Shown here piece by piece: positions 21,945-33,395 of a stretch of DNA of 64,000 nt; positions within the stretch are counted from its first letter, which is position 1; each line of letters starts with the position of its first letter. The DNA comes from Acanthaster planci (lineage: Eukaryota; Echinodermata; Asteroidea; Valvatida; Acanthasteridae): NCBI RefSeq assembly GCF_001949145.1, contig NW_019091415.1, positions 1,244,284 to 1,308,283 on the forward strand. The letters are read 5' to 3'. A program made the translations under genes and the position numbers. Under the pieces are notes generated by a model. It searched no databases. It worked only from the letters and a program-made list of their open reading frames with translations, and was not told the DNA's origin.

Positions 21945-23400
21945 TCATAATTTTTCATAAGCATAATATCTTTTTAAATCGTCTCTAAACAGTACAAACG
22001 AAGGTAAGCCTCCATTCATTTTCATTTTGTAGATATGAAAGCGGCCAAGCAAAAGAATTAAATTTAGTACACTCCTGGAATTATAAGTAGTTGCGAAAAG
22101 GATAGTTTGGTTATCCAATTGCATCTGAATTTTCAACATATTTTTCAACCAATCACTAATAAGGTTCCAAAACAAAGTGGAGACCTGGCAAGTGCAAAGG
22201 AGATGTAACAAAGTTTCACTTTCAACTTGACAAAAAGAACACAAATCGTCCCTTTTCCCTTTTTCAGCAAATACCAATCTACAGCCAATATTCTTTGAGT
22301 TAGTCTATATTGAAACCACCGCAGTTTAGTATCACACGTTAAAAGAAAGGTAGGCTACATAAATTCAACCATTCCGTGCGAGGAAGGTTACAAACCGATT
22401 TCGTTTCCCATCTATCAGTAAACCTATGAACAACCTTCGTTGCAGAGGTCAGAATACGGTAGACACGAGTAGAGCCTTTTTTCATCCAACAGAAGTGACC
22501 TAAAATTAAAAGGAATAAAAGGAAAGCATACATTGCAGTTGACGTGTGACAGTGTGCGACGAAAAATTTTTTAACTGTATTGATATCTCCCCCATACTCC
22601 AAACAATTTGTCTTGACGTCAAATTTTCTGATAAAATCGTCTAAGATTAAAAAATGACCCTCACTGTCTAAACGATCGCCTTCAAAATTAACTCCTTTGT
22701 TAGCCCAGTGTTAATAAAATATACATCATAATATTATGGTTATACCACAAAACCTAGACAAGTACTTCATTCGCTTGAGAAGAAATACGACACCGAGTAA
22801 AAAAACTCCAAGCTTTTAAAACATCAATCCAAAAACAGTTTGCCTACCTGGCTCGCTGAAAAAAGGCGAGTAACGCCAAGATGGCCGCCTTCAATAGACA
22901 GAACATTCTGGATATCACTCATCTTATGAAACAAAAATATCCACGAATCTACGAATCCATGTACACTTTAAAGCTTTTATAGATAAACTTAAATCAACCA
23001 TCTTTACACTACCATGCTTATAGTCTTGAATCATCTGATTCCTTGCGATTCTATCGACCCCCTCCAAATAAATTTATACAGCATAACATTTAGATTCCTA
23101 ATTATGTCTGGGGCTGGGTCTGGAAAAGACAAGATCAAAAAAGTAAAGATAAAATAAGAGACTTAACTATTGTGACTCGACCCATAACCGTAAGGTTTCT
23201 CTTGGATCAGTGATATACTAAAGTGGCAGTAGCATCTAACACTTTATTTCATCAAGATTGACTATGAAATCAATAACCAAGGCTCTAAAACTGTCCTCTG
23301 GGACGTTTCTGACGCCCCTTGTTACCACCGATCCACACGGCATTAGTTTTATCATTTTTCACTCTCCCGAATCTACGGAGTGCATGAGGAACAACACCCG
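21945..23400 (-). mobile_element. L1/Tx1-like non-LTR retrotransposon, 3' part of ORF2 (relic)
   Basis: Reading the minus strand from 23400, pieces of an L1-type ORF2 C-terminus appear in several frames: DKTNAVWIG, then KRNLTVMGRVTIVKSLILS, FPDPAPDIIRNLNVMLYKFIW, later RWFQYRLTQRIL. It closes with a CCHC-like zinc motif, CSFCQVESETLLHLLCTC followed by FWNLISDW (22277-21945). This order matches the region between the reverse transcriptase and the C-terminal zf-RVT domain of L1 elements. Frameshifts and stops are frequent and the endonuclease and RT catalytic parts are absent. It is a 5'-truncated dead copy. Confidence 0.82.
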
Positions 23401-24186
23401 CAGCAGTGTCCATCCTTTTACTGCCTCGTAGCTTTGGGTATCGTTAGCTACACACCGTGGAGGGAACACACAGAAAACCCGGAGCTCAGTGCAGAGGCGT
23501 CCTTCCTCTGCGGTGTCATCATGAAGAATTGTGGAGCAACACTTGTAAGAAAGGTTCGGCCAGACCAAGTGAAGTACAGACCTGAATTTTGATCCGGAAA
23601 AAACAGTTTTTGAAGTGAATCCAGTTCCAGTTTAAATGTGTTAACATCAGGTCTCGTATTTGCAACGGGCAGCACGCCCTCACCGTTTCGTGTCGAGCCT
23701 GGTCATTCTTATTGGACGCGGTCTTCGTCCCCGTTGCAGCTCATTTTTGCACCGTCAAGAACTGAACTCTTTTTCGCCATCTGTGGAGTCCAGCATTCTT
23801 CACCGGTAGTGCCTTGCCAAGTTCTCGCCCGATAAAACATCCTGTTTATATGAGATATTCCTTATCAATGTAAACTAGTTCCAAACAACATTTTGTTTGT
23901 TACTATTTTCTAAGTGTAACGTTCTCATTTAGGCCTAATCATATTTGTTTATTTGTTCCTCATATCAGTGTGAACTTGTTTGATTTCTTTGTTGCATCGG
24001 AGAATATTCAAGTTTCTCAATAATTAAATAGTTCTGAGTTTTTCGGATCGTAACAATATTCATAAATCATACATGACCTTTAGCTATTTCTTACCCAAAG
24101 GTCAAAGTGTGCTATACACACACATGGACACTTATGTTATTTTTCCTATCCAAGAGTTCAGGAAGCCTGCCACAAGGGGTCAACTT
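23401..24186. other. Intergenic, 3' flank of the NXPE-type gene
   Basis: The 3' UTR of the minus-strand NXPE-type gene should start at 24186 and run leftward. No AATAAA can be assigned with confidence. Other short frames have no support. Confidence 0.4.
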
Positions 24187-24977
24187 TTAGGCTCTCTTGC
24201 TGCAAACAAAGTTCAGGAACAAGTTGACTTCTTCTCCGACGACCAATTTACTGGGATGTATGTTATATCCACCTCTGTGGCTTAGAGTCATGTCCCAAAC
24301 GTCAATAATGGTGACGTTAGGAACTTCCCTGAAAAACGCCCTCATCGTTAGATCAAGATCGTAACAGAGCAGTTCGGTGTTCACAGGTGTTACCTGTAGA
24401 GTGCCAGTGTTCGCCGACTTGATAATAACGGTAGCTTTTCCAGTGCCTCTCGTCTGAAGTCGTACAATGGCATCTCTAATGGGTTCCAATCGAGATAAAT
24501 AATAGGTCAGATTCGTGAATGTAAAGTGAGCACACATGGTAAATCCTAGCACTGTGTCCCTCCCGCCTGGCAGACTGTCAATCAAGTCAACTGCAGAGTA
24601 GATAACACTTGTACTAATCCAGTCACCAATAAGTGGGTAGTCATGAAATCGAAAATCCAGCGTAATGTTGTGGGCGTTGTCAAAAGCGTGTCCATACACT
24701 CGCCTGACTCCCGCTTCAGTCGATGTAATATGCTCCTTCATGGTTTGTCCAGTGTGTGAGACAAGATACCAGAACCACTGTCTTATGGTGGAGTCACCGA
24801 TGAAAAACAAATGCTTATTTCGAAGGCACTCGATAGTTTCCTTCAATTGGAGTTCACTGGCAAGGCAAACCTTTGACTTCCATAAATCTTTGAAGTAATA
24901 TCCGGCGGAGTGGTCGGCTCGCTTGGGTGGAAGACCAGGATTGCAATGTGGTAAATCCAGACAAGCAGAGTCACTCA
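24187..24977 (-). CDS. NXPE-type gene, coding exon 4 (PC-esterase domain)
   Basis: The acceptor ttggtacttttcag precedes VSDSACLDLPHC. The exon encodes residues 318-580, with CNPGLPP, GYYFKDLWKSKVC, FFIGDSTIRQWFWYL and, near the end, DVWDMTLSHRGGYNIHP. The stop TAA is at 24189-24187. Confidence 0.9.
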
Positions 24978-27900
24978 CTGAAAAGTACCAAACGTTGAGG
25001 ACCTGGTTTTAATTTGTTGTGAAATCCTAGCAGTTTTCGATGGAGCTGCCATTGCAACCCTTGAGGTTTCTATGGGATTTCTACCAGATAAACATTTCAA
25101 TTAAATTACTTTATTTATTCTCATCTTGTAAATCGTAAAACATGATTTCACATTCTTCGTCGTTGAAATCAGTAAAACATTAAAAATACAGATTAAATAT
25201 TGTGTATTCTGTGAAACATACTTCAAACTGAAAAAGTTATTAAATGTCATTGTACGATCATGACAAATTCTAATGGAATAGAGACTATACTGTAGTGAAC
25301 AACTTGAAAAGGAAGGAATTAAAGAGCAGGGGAAAAGGTGGATGGGGAGGAGAGAATGGGGACTTAGAGTAGGGAGAGGGTTGAAGCTTACAACAGGTGG
25401 ACAACAACGAGTTGATAAGCTGGAGGAAAGGAAACTACAACGGTTTAAAAACCACACGACAGAAAAGAAACCATTATTTCGTAAAACTCCTGTTAAAATG
25501 GAAGAATTGCCACAAGGTCAAAATGAATGATGGTACTGTACGATTTCACCGTTGAACTTAACTCCTGTGATGATGCATTTTTAGAACAGAGCACAACGTG
25601 ATTTCAAAGCGACTTTATAGCTTGTCAAAATGAAAGTACCACAGATATTTGATGTTGAAATTCATTTGCATTCATTCTTGGGGTTCTAGAGGGCTCGGTG
25701 ATACTGAAAAGAAAAACAAATGCCCACTGAAATATAGTCACAGTTACAAAATAAGAAATATCTAAGCATTGGCAATAATCTCTTGTTTGGAGGCGCGTAT
25801 TATCATAGGGGACTCTGATTTCTGAAGCTGCTGGAAACATCGCAGTAACTGAGAAGCAACGAGTCTTACACGACATGTCATGCAAGACAAGTCAGAGGGC
25901 GCATGCGTTGGCGTGAAATGTGCGATGTCTTAGATATCCCGTCAGAGCCACTTTATCTACAAAATTATAATGTTAAAAATACCTTTAGACATCACTTTGA
26001 CCGTTCTTACGTTGCCAGTGTTCTTCAACATCTCTGGCCTGGAAGAAAAACAAGCGAAATATAAAACAAACAGATAAACTGATCAAAAAACAATCAAAGC
26101 AAAAGGTTGGTCGGATAATCAACTCTTGCCAAGAGTAAGTGCGCTCTTTTTATGTGCAATATACAGGTTATGTGACTGATTTCCACTCTGTGAACTTTCT
26201 CCCTTGAGTTCAATCGGGTCGATGGCGGGCTGTGAGCTCTATGTGATATTTAACTAATCCTGTCATGGTAAGTTGGCTATCAGTAGATAGCCTATACTCA
26301 CTTGGCTAACGATACTTTTTTGTGAAGCAACGCTTGTTGAAGGTAGCTGTTTCCCCTTTCTGGGCTCCCTCGATGATTACTGCGATGGGAACAGGAGAGA
26401 GATTTTGGCTTGAGGCAATACCAAGTTGAACCTGTCCTAGGATCTGAAAAATCACACACTTCCGCTTTCTTCACGAATAACAACCCTTTCGCTGCTTTAT
26501 CGACGTACATATCTTTTGTAATGTGGCACGGTGTCACTTCGCTGGTTTTGCCGTCGGTGAACTTAGCGTCGTAGGCAAACCTATAAGGTATTCGGTCCCT
26601 GATGCTGCGTACGAAATAAGCCTCCTCGGAGCTGAGGACTAACCGTACAAATGGCTCGATTTCCCCCGCCCAGTGAAGCGTGAAGAGGGCGGTGTATGAG
26701 CCATTACCATGGTCGATCACCTTGTCTGCCGGGGTACTAGCGCGTAGTGAGACTGTTTGCAGGTATGGCCACATAAAATCACCTCCTCTAGTCTTCGTCT
26801 TGTTGTTACCGTCTCTCACTTCGATGTATATCGCCAGCCGATCACATACGTTGTAACTTGCCTTAGGGTACTGGATGTAGAAAAAGGATTTTCGGGCGAC
26901 CGTTGGATTTGAAGTTGTTGCTGGGGAAGTAACAATCGGCAGTTTAGCGGGGGCATTGGAGTCGATATTTCGTTCGTCACGCATACGTGCGGAGAACTTT
27001 CTTTGAGATGGTTTCGGATGCGACAACTGGAATGAAAGAGACAAATTGTTTTTAAATGCCTGATCTCCCCATGCACTCTTTGACCGGGGAAGGGGAGGGG
27101 GTCTTTTAGTGGTAACTCCCTTCCCCAACATTTTCTGATAAGCTCTGTCTCATCCGTGGTTTTCAACGAAGGCTTTTGTGCGTGGTTAGTAAAAAGCTTT
27201 GAAAATGAAAGAACGTGCTTTGGATACTTAATCTTGATTTAGCAACAACTATTTATTTCCCTTCTCATCGCATGGAATGAGAGAAAAGTGGTATGGACTC
27301 CACTCTTAAAATCGTTCATTAAACACAGCGCTTGTGGTTTGTAGTTGATAAACAAGAACCTTAACAGCTGTTTTCTAGAGCAACGGATGCTCTTTTGGTC
27401 GGAACTGACATTCGCTGGTTCACGAACGACTAGGAAATGCACGCATTACTGTCGCGTCGCTATACCAACGAAATGCACACCTCCGACCGATATGGCTCTT
27501 TTCAACCAATGAGGGGGTGCTTCTACTCAAGGCGGACAGCGGGAACGCAAATGCAATGAAACCACGTCAAGTGTGAATGATTCTCTACAGTAGTAGTTTT
27601 GAAGAAGTTGAACTTTTTGCAAATGGTCCTACACAGGGCAGAACAATCATATCCGGCCTTGCTTACCTAACAGTGTATTTTTTATAGTTCAAGAAGATGG
27701 CTGAATTAATAAACTTATCTAGATGTTTATTCATGGTTAGTTGTCTAACAGCCCAAATACCAACGTCCACTTTTACAACGATCCGCCGCAAAATCATAAA
27801 AAGAGACTAATATGCAAACCAAGCATCATATTGCCCTTGAGTGTCCAAACTGTTGCACTTTACGCAGTAAAATCATCTGGTGGTGGTGCAATGTCTTTCC

Positions 27901-29635
27901 TTTTTTTAAATTCAAAACTGTTTACATCTTGTATCAACCATTTACATGTTACGGGCATGAACTTCAATTTGCCACGAACTGTGGTTTACAGAGTTCCTGC
28001 TCTCTTTCTTCCCTATGGCACCTGTTCCAAACACGCTTAATGATGGGCGTGAGCGGGCATGTAAAAATCAATGTCTGCTTTTCCCACATTTTTTTGGAAC
28101 ATTTATGTGTGCATCGATTTTCTGGTTATGTATCATATCGATCCAACTCAATGGAAGGACAGACTGTTGTGATAGATTACCTGGAGACAATGAAAACTGA
28201 TTCAAAGCTGTTGTGATAGATTAACTGGAGACAATGAAAACTGATTCAAAGTCGTCACGATTCATTTCCTCGGCAAGCAATTTGTTGTGTTCTATGAAAT
28301 ATAATACTGGTAAGTGGTATCCGCAAAATGGAGAGATTATTTGTGTGAATAACATCTGCAAAATGTGGACGCCATTTTTTTTACAGCGCGGTTTGACATT
28401 AGGAGAATGTTTTAAATCATTAGAGATAAGAGGTTATCTCGTCAACATTAATTATTAATGTCTGTCATTGGGAAAATCGAGCTGCTGCAATTGAAATTTA
28501 ACTTAACCTCTAACAAGTAATAAGCGTGTGACCAAACGGCCACATACTAAACACCATTCCAGAACTTTGTATGTTGAGTCTAGGCACTATAGAGGAAGGT
28601 TTGGTCCTATAGGTTTGTGCAAAATTAATGTCAACTCACTGAGAAAATGAAATAAGCTTTTGACTTTAGCCGGCCGGTCTTCAATCCGTGGGATACAACG
28701 CCCACAGCCACTTCTTCATCATGGTCAGACTACAGAGCTCTCTATAGTCCGATATCTGTGACCCCCCCCGCCTTGCAGTTTGCAACAGCAAAATGAAATA
28801 TACTCTACCGGCTTGAGCTCGCAGCAACTTGATATGATTGGTTGAAAGTTGGCGGACTAATACACGCTGAACACAAATCCCGAGCCAGAGGGGTTGTCCT
28901 ATTTAAAGCACCGATTCTAGACCACACTGTGGAGAGTGTGCTGGTAATGCACAGGAACGCGTCAATTATGAACGTCAACGTTCAGTCTATATTTGGTATT
29001 CGTCGAATTCTGAGAGTCAAACTCGCGTACAAGAACGATTCCCCCCAAATTATGTAAACTCTGAAGCCAAGAGTTTAATTATTTAGTTGAAAAAACACAC
29101 AGGTATCCGAGGACTCCGCCGGAGATCGTCATCTTGATATAACTGTCCAAAATTGCCTCCATTGGCAGCTAAAATGTTTTGTGTATTGTAAAACATTTTT
29201 ATTTTGATTTTAGTTCTTATTTTGATTGTTACCACGGTTTCTATTTTTAAAATCTAGTTTAACCCCTCTTAAGGCCTTGTATTCAGCAAGTTTACTCATC
29301 TGTAATTTTTAAAACCCCTTTTGAAATCTTTATTTTATTATTTTCAATGTGTAAATTTCTTTCAACCTTTCAGCTATTTGCTGTTTGCCGTTCTTTGTTT
29401 TTGTACACCAATAAATAATAATTAAAATAAAAGAACGCCTTAAATTTCGCTAGAATGTTCTCACCTTTACACGGCCAGTGATGAAAAACGCAAGCATTAG
29501 GTACGTCATACCCACTATGACAAGCCACAGTAGCAAATCCCTCATAGATGGTTTCCTTCTCCAAATATTTTTACCATGATTGATGATATCTTTGAAGTCC
29601 TCGGAAAGTATGTTGTTTGACTTCATTTCCGCCAT
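24187..29635 (-). CDS. NXPE-family protein (neurexophilin and PC-esterase domains), complete four-exon gene
   Basis: Joining 29635-29465, 27026-26302, 26038-25983 and 24977-24187 gives 1743 nt, 580 residues plus stop, with all phases matching (0, 2, 1). Human NXPE proteins are of similar length. Residues about 34-52 form one hydrophobic segment after a basic RRKPSMR stretch, predicting a type II single-pass protein with its domains in the Golgi lumen or outside the cell. The NXPE (neurexophilin-like) domain is in exon 2 (CDRLAIYIEVRDGNNKTKTR, GGDF, HGNGSYTALFTLHWAGE). The PC-esterase domain in exon 4 has GDSTIRQW with the candidate nucleophile Ser380, and candidate Asp546 and His558 near the C-terminus. 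SGNH-fold PC-esterases act on acyl or acetyl groups of glycans. The substrate of this one is unknown. The neighbours give no functional clue. Confidence 0.9.
25983..26038 (-). CDS. NXPE-type gene, coding exon 3 (56-nt micro-exon)
   Basis: Too short for an ORF scan. Its flanks are ttgtttttcttccag and G|GTATTT. It is the only segment found that converts the phase-2 end of exon 2 to the phase-1 start of exon 4, and it reads KPEMLKNTGNVRTVKVMSK without a stop. Confidence 0.85.
26302..27026 (-). CDS. NXPE-type gene, coding exon 2 (NXPE domain)
   Basis: The acceptor tctctttcattccag precedes LSHPKPSQRKF. The exon encodes residues 58-298 plus two bases, covering a Ser/Pro-rich stem and the NXPE domain. 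It ends ...LAK-side at GCCAA|GTGAGT. An open frame extends upstream to an ATG at 27131, which I treat as intron, although an alternative start there cannot be excluded. Confidence 0.85.
27540..28163. other. Intron 1 of the NXPE-type gene
   Basis: The whole interval 27027-29464 is intronic in my model. The open frames here show no similarity. Confidence 0.5.
28164..28251. repeat. 44-bp tandem duplication
   Basis: ctgttgtgatagattacctg... (28164-28207) is repeated directly at 28208-28251 with one base difference (ttacctgg against ttaactgg). It lies inside intron 1 of the NXPE-type gene. Confidence 0.95.
29465..29635 (-). CDS. NXPE-type gene, coding exon 1
   Basis: Encodes residues 1-57, from the ATG at 29635 to ITGRVK, followed by the donor GTGAGA at 29464. 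It contains the membrane anchor LLLWLVIVGMTYLMLAFFI. It ends in phase 0, which matches the phase of the acceptor at 27027. I chose this exon over the in-frame ATG at 27131 because the latter gives no membrane segment or leader. Confidence 0.8.
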
Positions 29636-29787
29636 GGTTTTTTCTACTTCTTGTTATCCAGGGAGCGAGAGGTGTGCATCTGCTGCGGTCACATTCAGTG
29701 GGACTGTTGCCTCACGAAATCTGACACGGAAAATGTGCCACTCTGCGTGTCGCGTCGACATTCAGGGTCGTTGGGAGCAAAGTGGAA

Positions 29788-29913
29788 GGCCGCGTCCGAA
29801 TCACTTGGCTGTGGCTTGAAATTGCACATGACTCTATTATGGGAACTGCCTGCGGCCACAACCATAGATTCGTGTGTAATTTCTAGCCGTAGCCAAGTGA
29901 TTCGGATGCAGCC
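29788..29913. repeat. Long imperfect hairpin (foldback MITE) upstream of the NXPE-type gene
   Basis: ggccgcgtccgaatcacttg at the left and caagtgattcggatgcagcc at the right are inverted repeats. Homology continues inward through about 60 bases per arm (ggctgtggcttgaaattgca against the complement of tgtaatttctagccgtagcc). It lies about 150 bases upstream of the NXPE start codon, so it could fall in the promoter or 5' UTR. Confidence 0.85.
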
Positions 29914-30320
29914 GAACTTTCATTCATATCCATGCATATTAAGGCAAGAAAATTCTAACGTATATCGATAAGGAAAAGATGTTGAGGCATTGCATGCCAT
30001 CGTCCTTTAAGAGACATGGCTGCCATTAAAAATGTGGTTGGACCTGTACCTTATACCTTATTTTCACTTTTTACCAAATGCGCTACATTTGGCCTAGAAG
30101 TATAATTACAATTTAGCAATGTTTTGTTGCATCAAAATATCAAGGTATCCCTTTCTTTTTAAATCACCGTAGATATAATGCTTTGTATCTCAAAATTATG
30201 CACATGGACAAGTCCACGCAGATGTGAAATTTGTCATTCCATTACTGAGTTCATTAGTATTTTTAGTTATTATTGAAACTTCATTTTAACCCCCCCCCCA
30301 TTACAGAGGCAACGACAGGT

Positions 30321-31024
30321 ACTATGGTGTACTACAGTCATTTGCAAAAGTTTAGGACCACCCGTAGAAAATGCATTAGCCTGAAGGAAAACCAAACTCA
30401 AACTAATCAATCATGGCAACTTGTGTTTATTTTCAATGTGTAACCTTAGTACCTTTTTTGAACATTTTTTACTACATTTCCATGATTTGAAACCTTAACA
30501 GTCTAATATTCACTGTTCCCTCCTTTATTTCTGATTCCTTAGACTGGCTTTTTTTAACCCATGCTGCCCTACAGACAAAATGTCATACAAGACCTGCCTT
30601 TGCAAATAATGTCATTCAAATAGGTATATAGCACTACACAGATGTTATGCACCACTGTGCAATCATGTGAAGTAATCATTCAATGAGACAATGTAATGCA
30701 GGCCCAGTGACAGAAATACCAATAAAATTCCAGGTGGTCTTTAACTTTTGCAAATGACTGTATTTACGACACACCCCGTTGCCTCTTCTACAAGCGACGA
30801 AACTAAAGGACGCGACAGCTTGACAGCTCCCTTGTGTCGTAGTTTCTTTGTTATTACTGTTGTACACACACGACACGACGCACTGTGTGTGCACAAAAGT
30901 AATGGCAACAGGGCGACAGATCAACACGACGTCAAGTGCCAGGGAGCTGTCGTGTCGTCGCGTCATGGAGCTGCGTTGTTCGTGGAAGAGGCGGTGAGGT
31001 GTGTCGTAAATAGTACACCATAGT
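30321..31024. mobile_element. Foldback DNA element, split by a Tc1/mariner-type MITE
   Basis: The left end actatggtgtacta (30321-30334) continues after the inserted MITE as tttacgacacacc (30763-30775). The right end (30998-31024) is the inverse: ggtgtgtcgtaaatagtaca plus ccatagt. Inner parts are also inverted repeats of each other (gcgacagcttgacagctccc against agggagctgtcgtgtcgtcg). No protein is encoded. A solo end of the same family is at 21325-21355. Confidence 0.8.
30335..30760. mobile_element. Tc1/mariner-type MITE, 426 bp, TA target duplication
   Basis: The left end cagtcatttgcaaaagttta and the right end taacttttgcaaatgactg are inverted repeats of about 28 bp (aagtttaggaccacc against the complement of ggtggtctttaactt). 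TA dinucleotides flank it at 30333-30334 and 30761-30762. Removing the element and one TA rejoins the terminal repeat of the outer foldback element exactly. There is no transposase frame. Confidence 0.88.
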
Positions 31025-32024
31025 GCATGCGTCTACCAACGAAGCATTCACATGTAATAACAGACTGCTTACCCCCAAATAATACGGGGAGTTCACAATT
31101 TAGTGCGTCAACAAGATTTTGCTGCAGACAAGCCACTTTTCAATTTTACGGCCGATACGCTGCCGCGATTGAGCGCTCTTTGGTACACAACTTGGGTACA
31201 TTTGATTGATTGAGTCTTTCCCTGCACCACAGAAAACCATCAGTTTGACTGCTTAACACCCATTTGTAATAACAGATGCTAAATTTTCAACCAAGATAAA
31301 CAGATACATGTGTCCGGAAAAAATTGAACTTCCCCGCGCACATCGCAGTTAACGAATGAGACTTTGTCGAATTTTTGTCCCATAATGCACTACGAAAAGG
31401 CCTCTCTGTGACAAGCTTTTGGTGGCGCACTGCACTTTTTTGTGAATCGCCCGTACAGACTAAGATTTACTAAATTCGGAGAAAAACCATCAAAGCGTTG
31501 ATCAAATTCATGTCCAGGGTTAGAAATCTAAGCATTTTGGAGTCAGGTTTACTATATAGATGCGTCTCAGCCGTATTTTGTTGTAAAACGTTTTGGTGTT
31601 TAATGCAGTCACTGGGTCCAAAGTTTAATCCATTCTGAACAAACAAATTTAAACAATGAAACTTAACACTTTGTTTAGTATACAGACTTGTCGCTAGCAG
31701 ATCACAGGTCTCCTCGTATATACAGAAGTCTCGATTTATACACAGCTCTAGCTTCAAAGTCTCGCACTACCCCATCCTGCCATAGTCCCATAGCCCCTGT
31801 CTTGATATAGATTTTCTTAATTACCCTCAAATAACTGTACTTCACCCCATTGGAAATACACTCTGGAAGCCTGTTTCGGACACGGCCTAAAGTTTTTAGA
31901 AACGTCTTATAATGATATAATGACGTATATAAGGTTTCAGAGAAGTAAACACTCTCTATCGCAGCTTGCACTGATCTAAGGGGTCGGACCTGGCGTGAAG
32001 GCATAGGTTGCCGCCCACTGTTTC
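31025..32024. other. Intergenic, no gene recognised
   Basis: Open frames on the minus strand at 31470-31757 and 31702-32004 lack recognisable domains. The right end may still be part of the adjacent LINE fragment. Confidence 0.35.
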
Positions 32025-32345
32025 GTCCTCTGCCTCTTCTTCATGCTGATCGTGAGAGCAAACTCCTTGCAGGCATGGGAAAGCCTATTCACCAGCTGCT
32101 GAAGCCGTCACTCAGAATGGGGTGCTAGCACAGCATCGTCTGCAAAGAGCATTTCTGTCAGGAGGACTCTTGGAACTTTGATCTTGGCCCTCAAGCGAGC
32201 AAGATCGAAAAGCTTACCATCAGCTCTGGTGTGCAGGTAGACGCCTTCAGTGGATGACCCAAATGCGTAGGTCAGCAGGGAGAATATTCCAAAGAGGGTC
32301 CGTGCAAGTACAGTGCCCTGCTTCACTCCACTGCGGGTTGGGAAC
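32025..32345 (-). mobile_element. Non-LTR reverse transcriptase fragment
   Basis: The minus-strand frame reads MKQGTVLARTLFGIFSLLTY, then GSSTEGVYLHTRADGKLFDL and LLTEMLFADDAVLAPH. This is the RT palm: QG-x-x-L and the FADD catalytic box (variant of YADD). After an in-frame stop it continues as LQQLVNRLSHACKEFALTIS-like sequence. Only about 100 residues remain. Wording and spacing resemble Jockey/CR1-type endonuclease-reverse transcriptases common in invertebrates. Confidence 0.85.
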
Positions 32346-32429
32346 GACTCTGAGGTGTCTTCCTCACATCAGACTGAGCCCTTCATGCTATCATGGAAGG
32401 ATGTTATCATTTTGAGAAGTGGAAATTTC

Positions 32430-32870
32430 TGGTCAGCTCATTAGCATTAAAAGTACCCCCCAGCATCTTTTGAAAAAGGGCATTGTTTGGCCCCCCAAAA
32501 TGGTGAGATTATGTAATTCTTTGCCAGAATCAACTGCCTTGGTCTTTCATCTGAGCGCAGAATGGCTAAAAAGTGTCCGAGAAAGTTGAAGGTTGCCACG
32601 TGAAAAATGGCTGCAAGCAGACTTCGGAAAAATCACTTACCGGGGGGGATTTTGTTTTGTGGGAATAACTCAAAATGTAATCGGTTAACCCACAGAAATT
32701 GAAAAGAAATTGACAGATTAGGGACCATACAATAATTTAACATGTGTTCCAGATACTTCAGGGATGTTGGTACGCATGTTATTTGGCCCTGAACAATTCC
32801 GATTTTACACTGGGGCTTGAATTAGTGGACTACAGCCTCAGGAGCACACAATCTCAACCGATATACTCTT
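32430..32870 (+). repeat. Dispersed repeat R1, partial copy
   Basis: It has the R1 order: gtgaaaaatggctgcaagca, a G run, ggaataactcaaaatgtaat, ggttaaccca, cttcagggatgtt, gattttacactggggcttga. It abuts the LINE fragment. Confidence 0.75.
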
Positions 32871-33395
32871 AATGGTGTTCATTCTCTCGGAAAAATTTCA
32901 TTGATAACAACGTTACCTAAGAATTTTATACGAACATAACGTGCATCTGTGAAACAAAGCGTTCACTTCGAGATACTCTGCGGCTGAGGGAAAGGCTTTT
33001 CCAACCTGACCAACTTACACCTTGAAGTCCAGTATGCCGGGCACGAAGTGGTAAAACTACGATTCGACATTGTAAAAATTTTCCCTGTGCACGCGCGACT
33101 AATCTAGAAAACCGAAGTCACACCTTTAGACTGTAGATGGAATGCTCATGCATTGTAATGTTCATTAATGTTGATCTTTTGATATTGGACATCGTTTAGA
33201 CTGGCAGAGTAAAAAGAGAGGAAATGCAAACACTGGTCGAAAACCAGAAATGTAGTGTGAGTTTACCTTGAAAAATGAAGTCTCCTGACACTTAACAACA
33301 TGTTACCGACAGAAAACACCGTTTTTTCTTTACTTTTCGAATAGTAAATTTTCTCTAATAAACGAGATTTTTAGCGGTTTGTTTATTTAAGATAT
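32871..33395. other. Intergenic, 3' flank of lectin copy E
   Basis: No gene recognised. Confidence 0.35.

Noticed and set aside
27027-27131. In-frame ATG at 27131 as the start of the NXPE-type protein
   Set aside because: A strong acceptor at 27027 joins in phase to an exon at 29465-29635 that supplies the expected membrane anchor. The 27131 start would give neither anchor nor leader.
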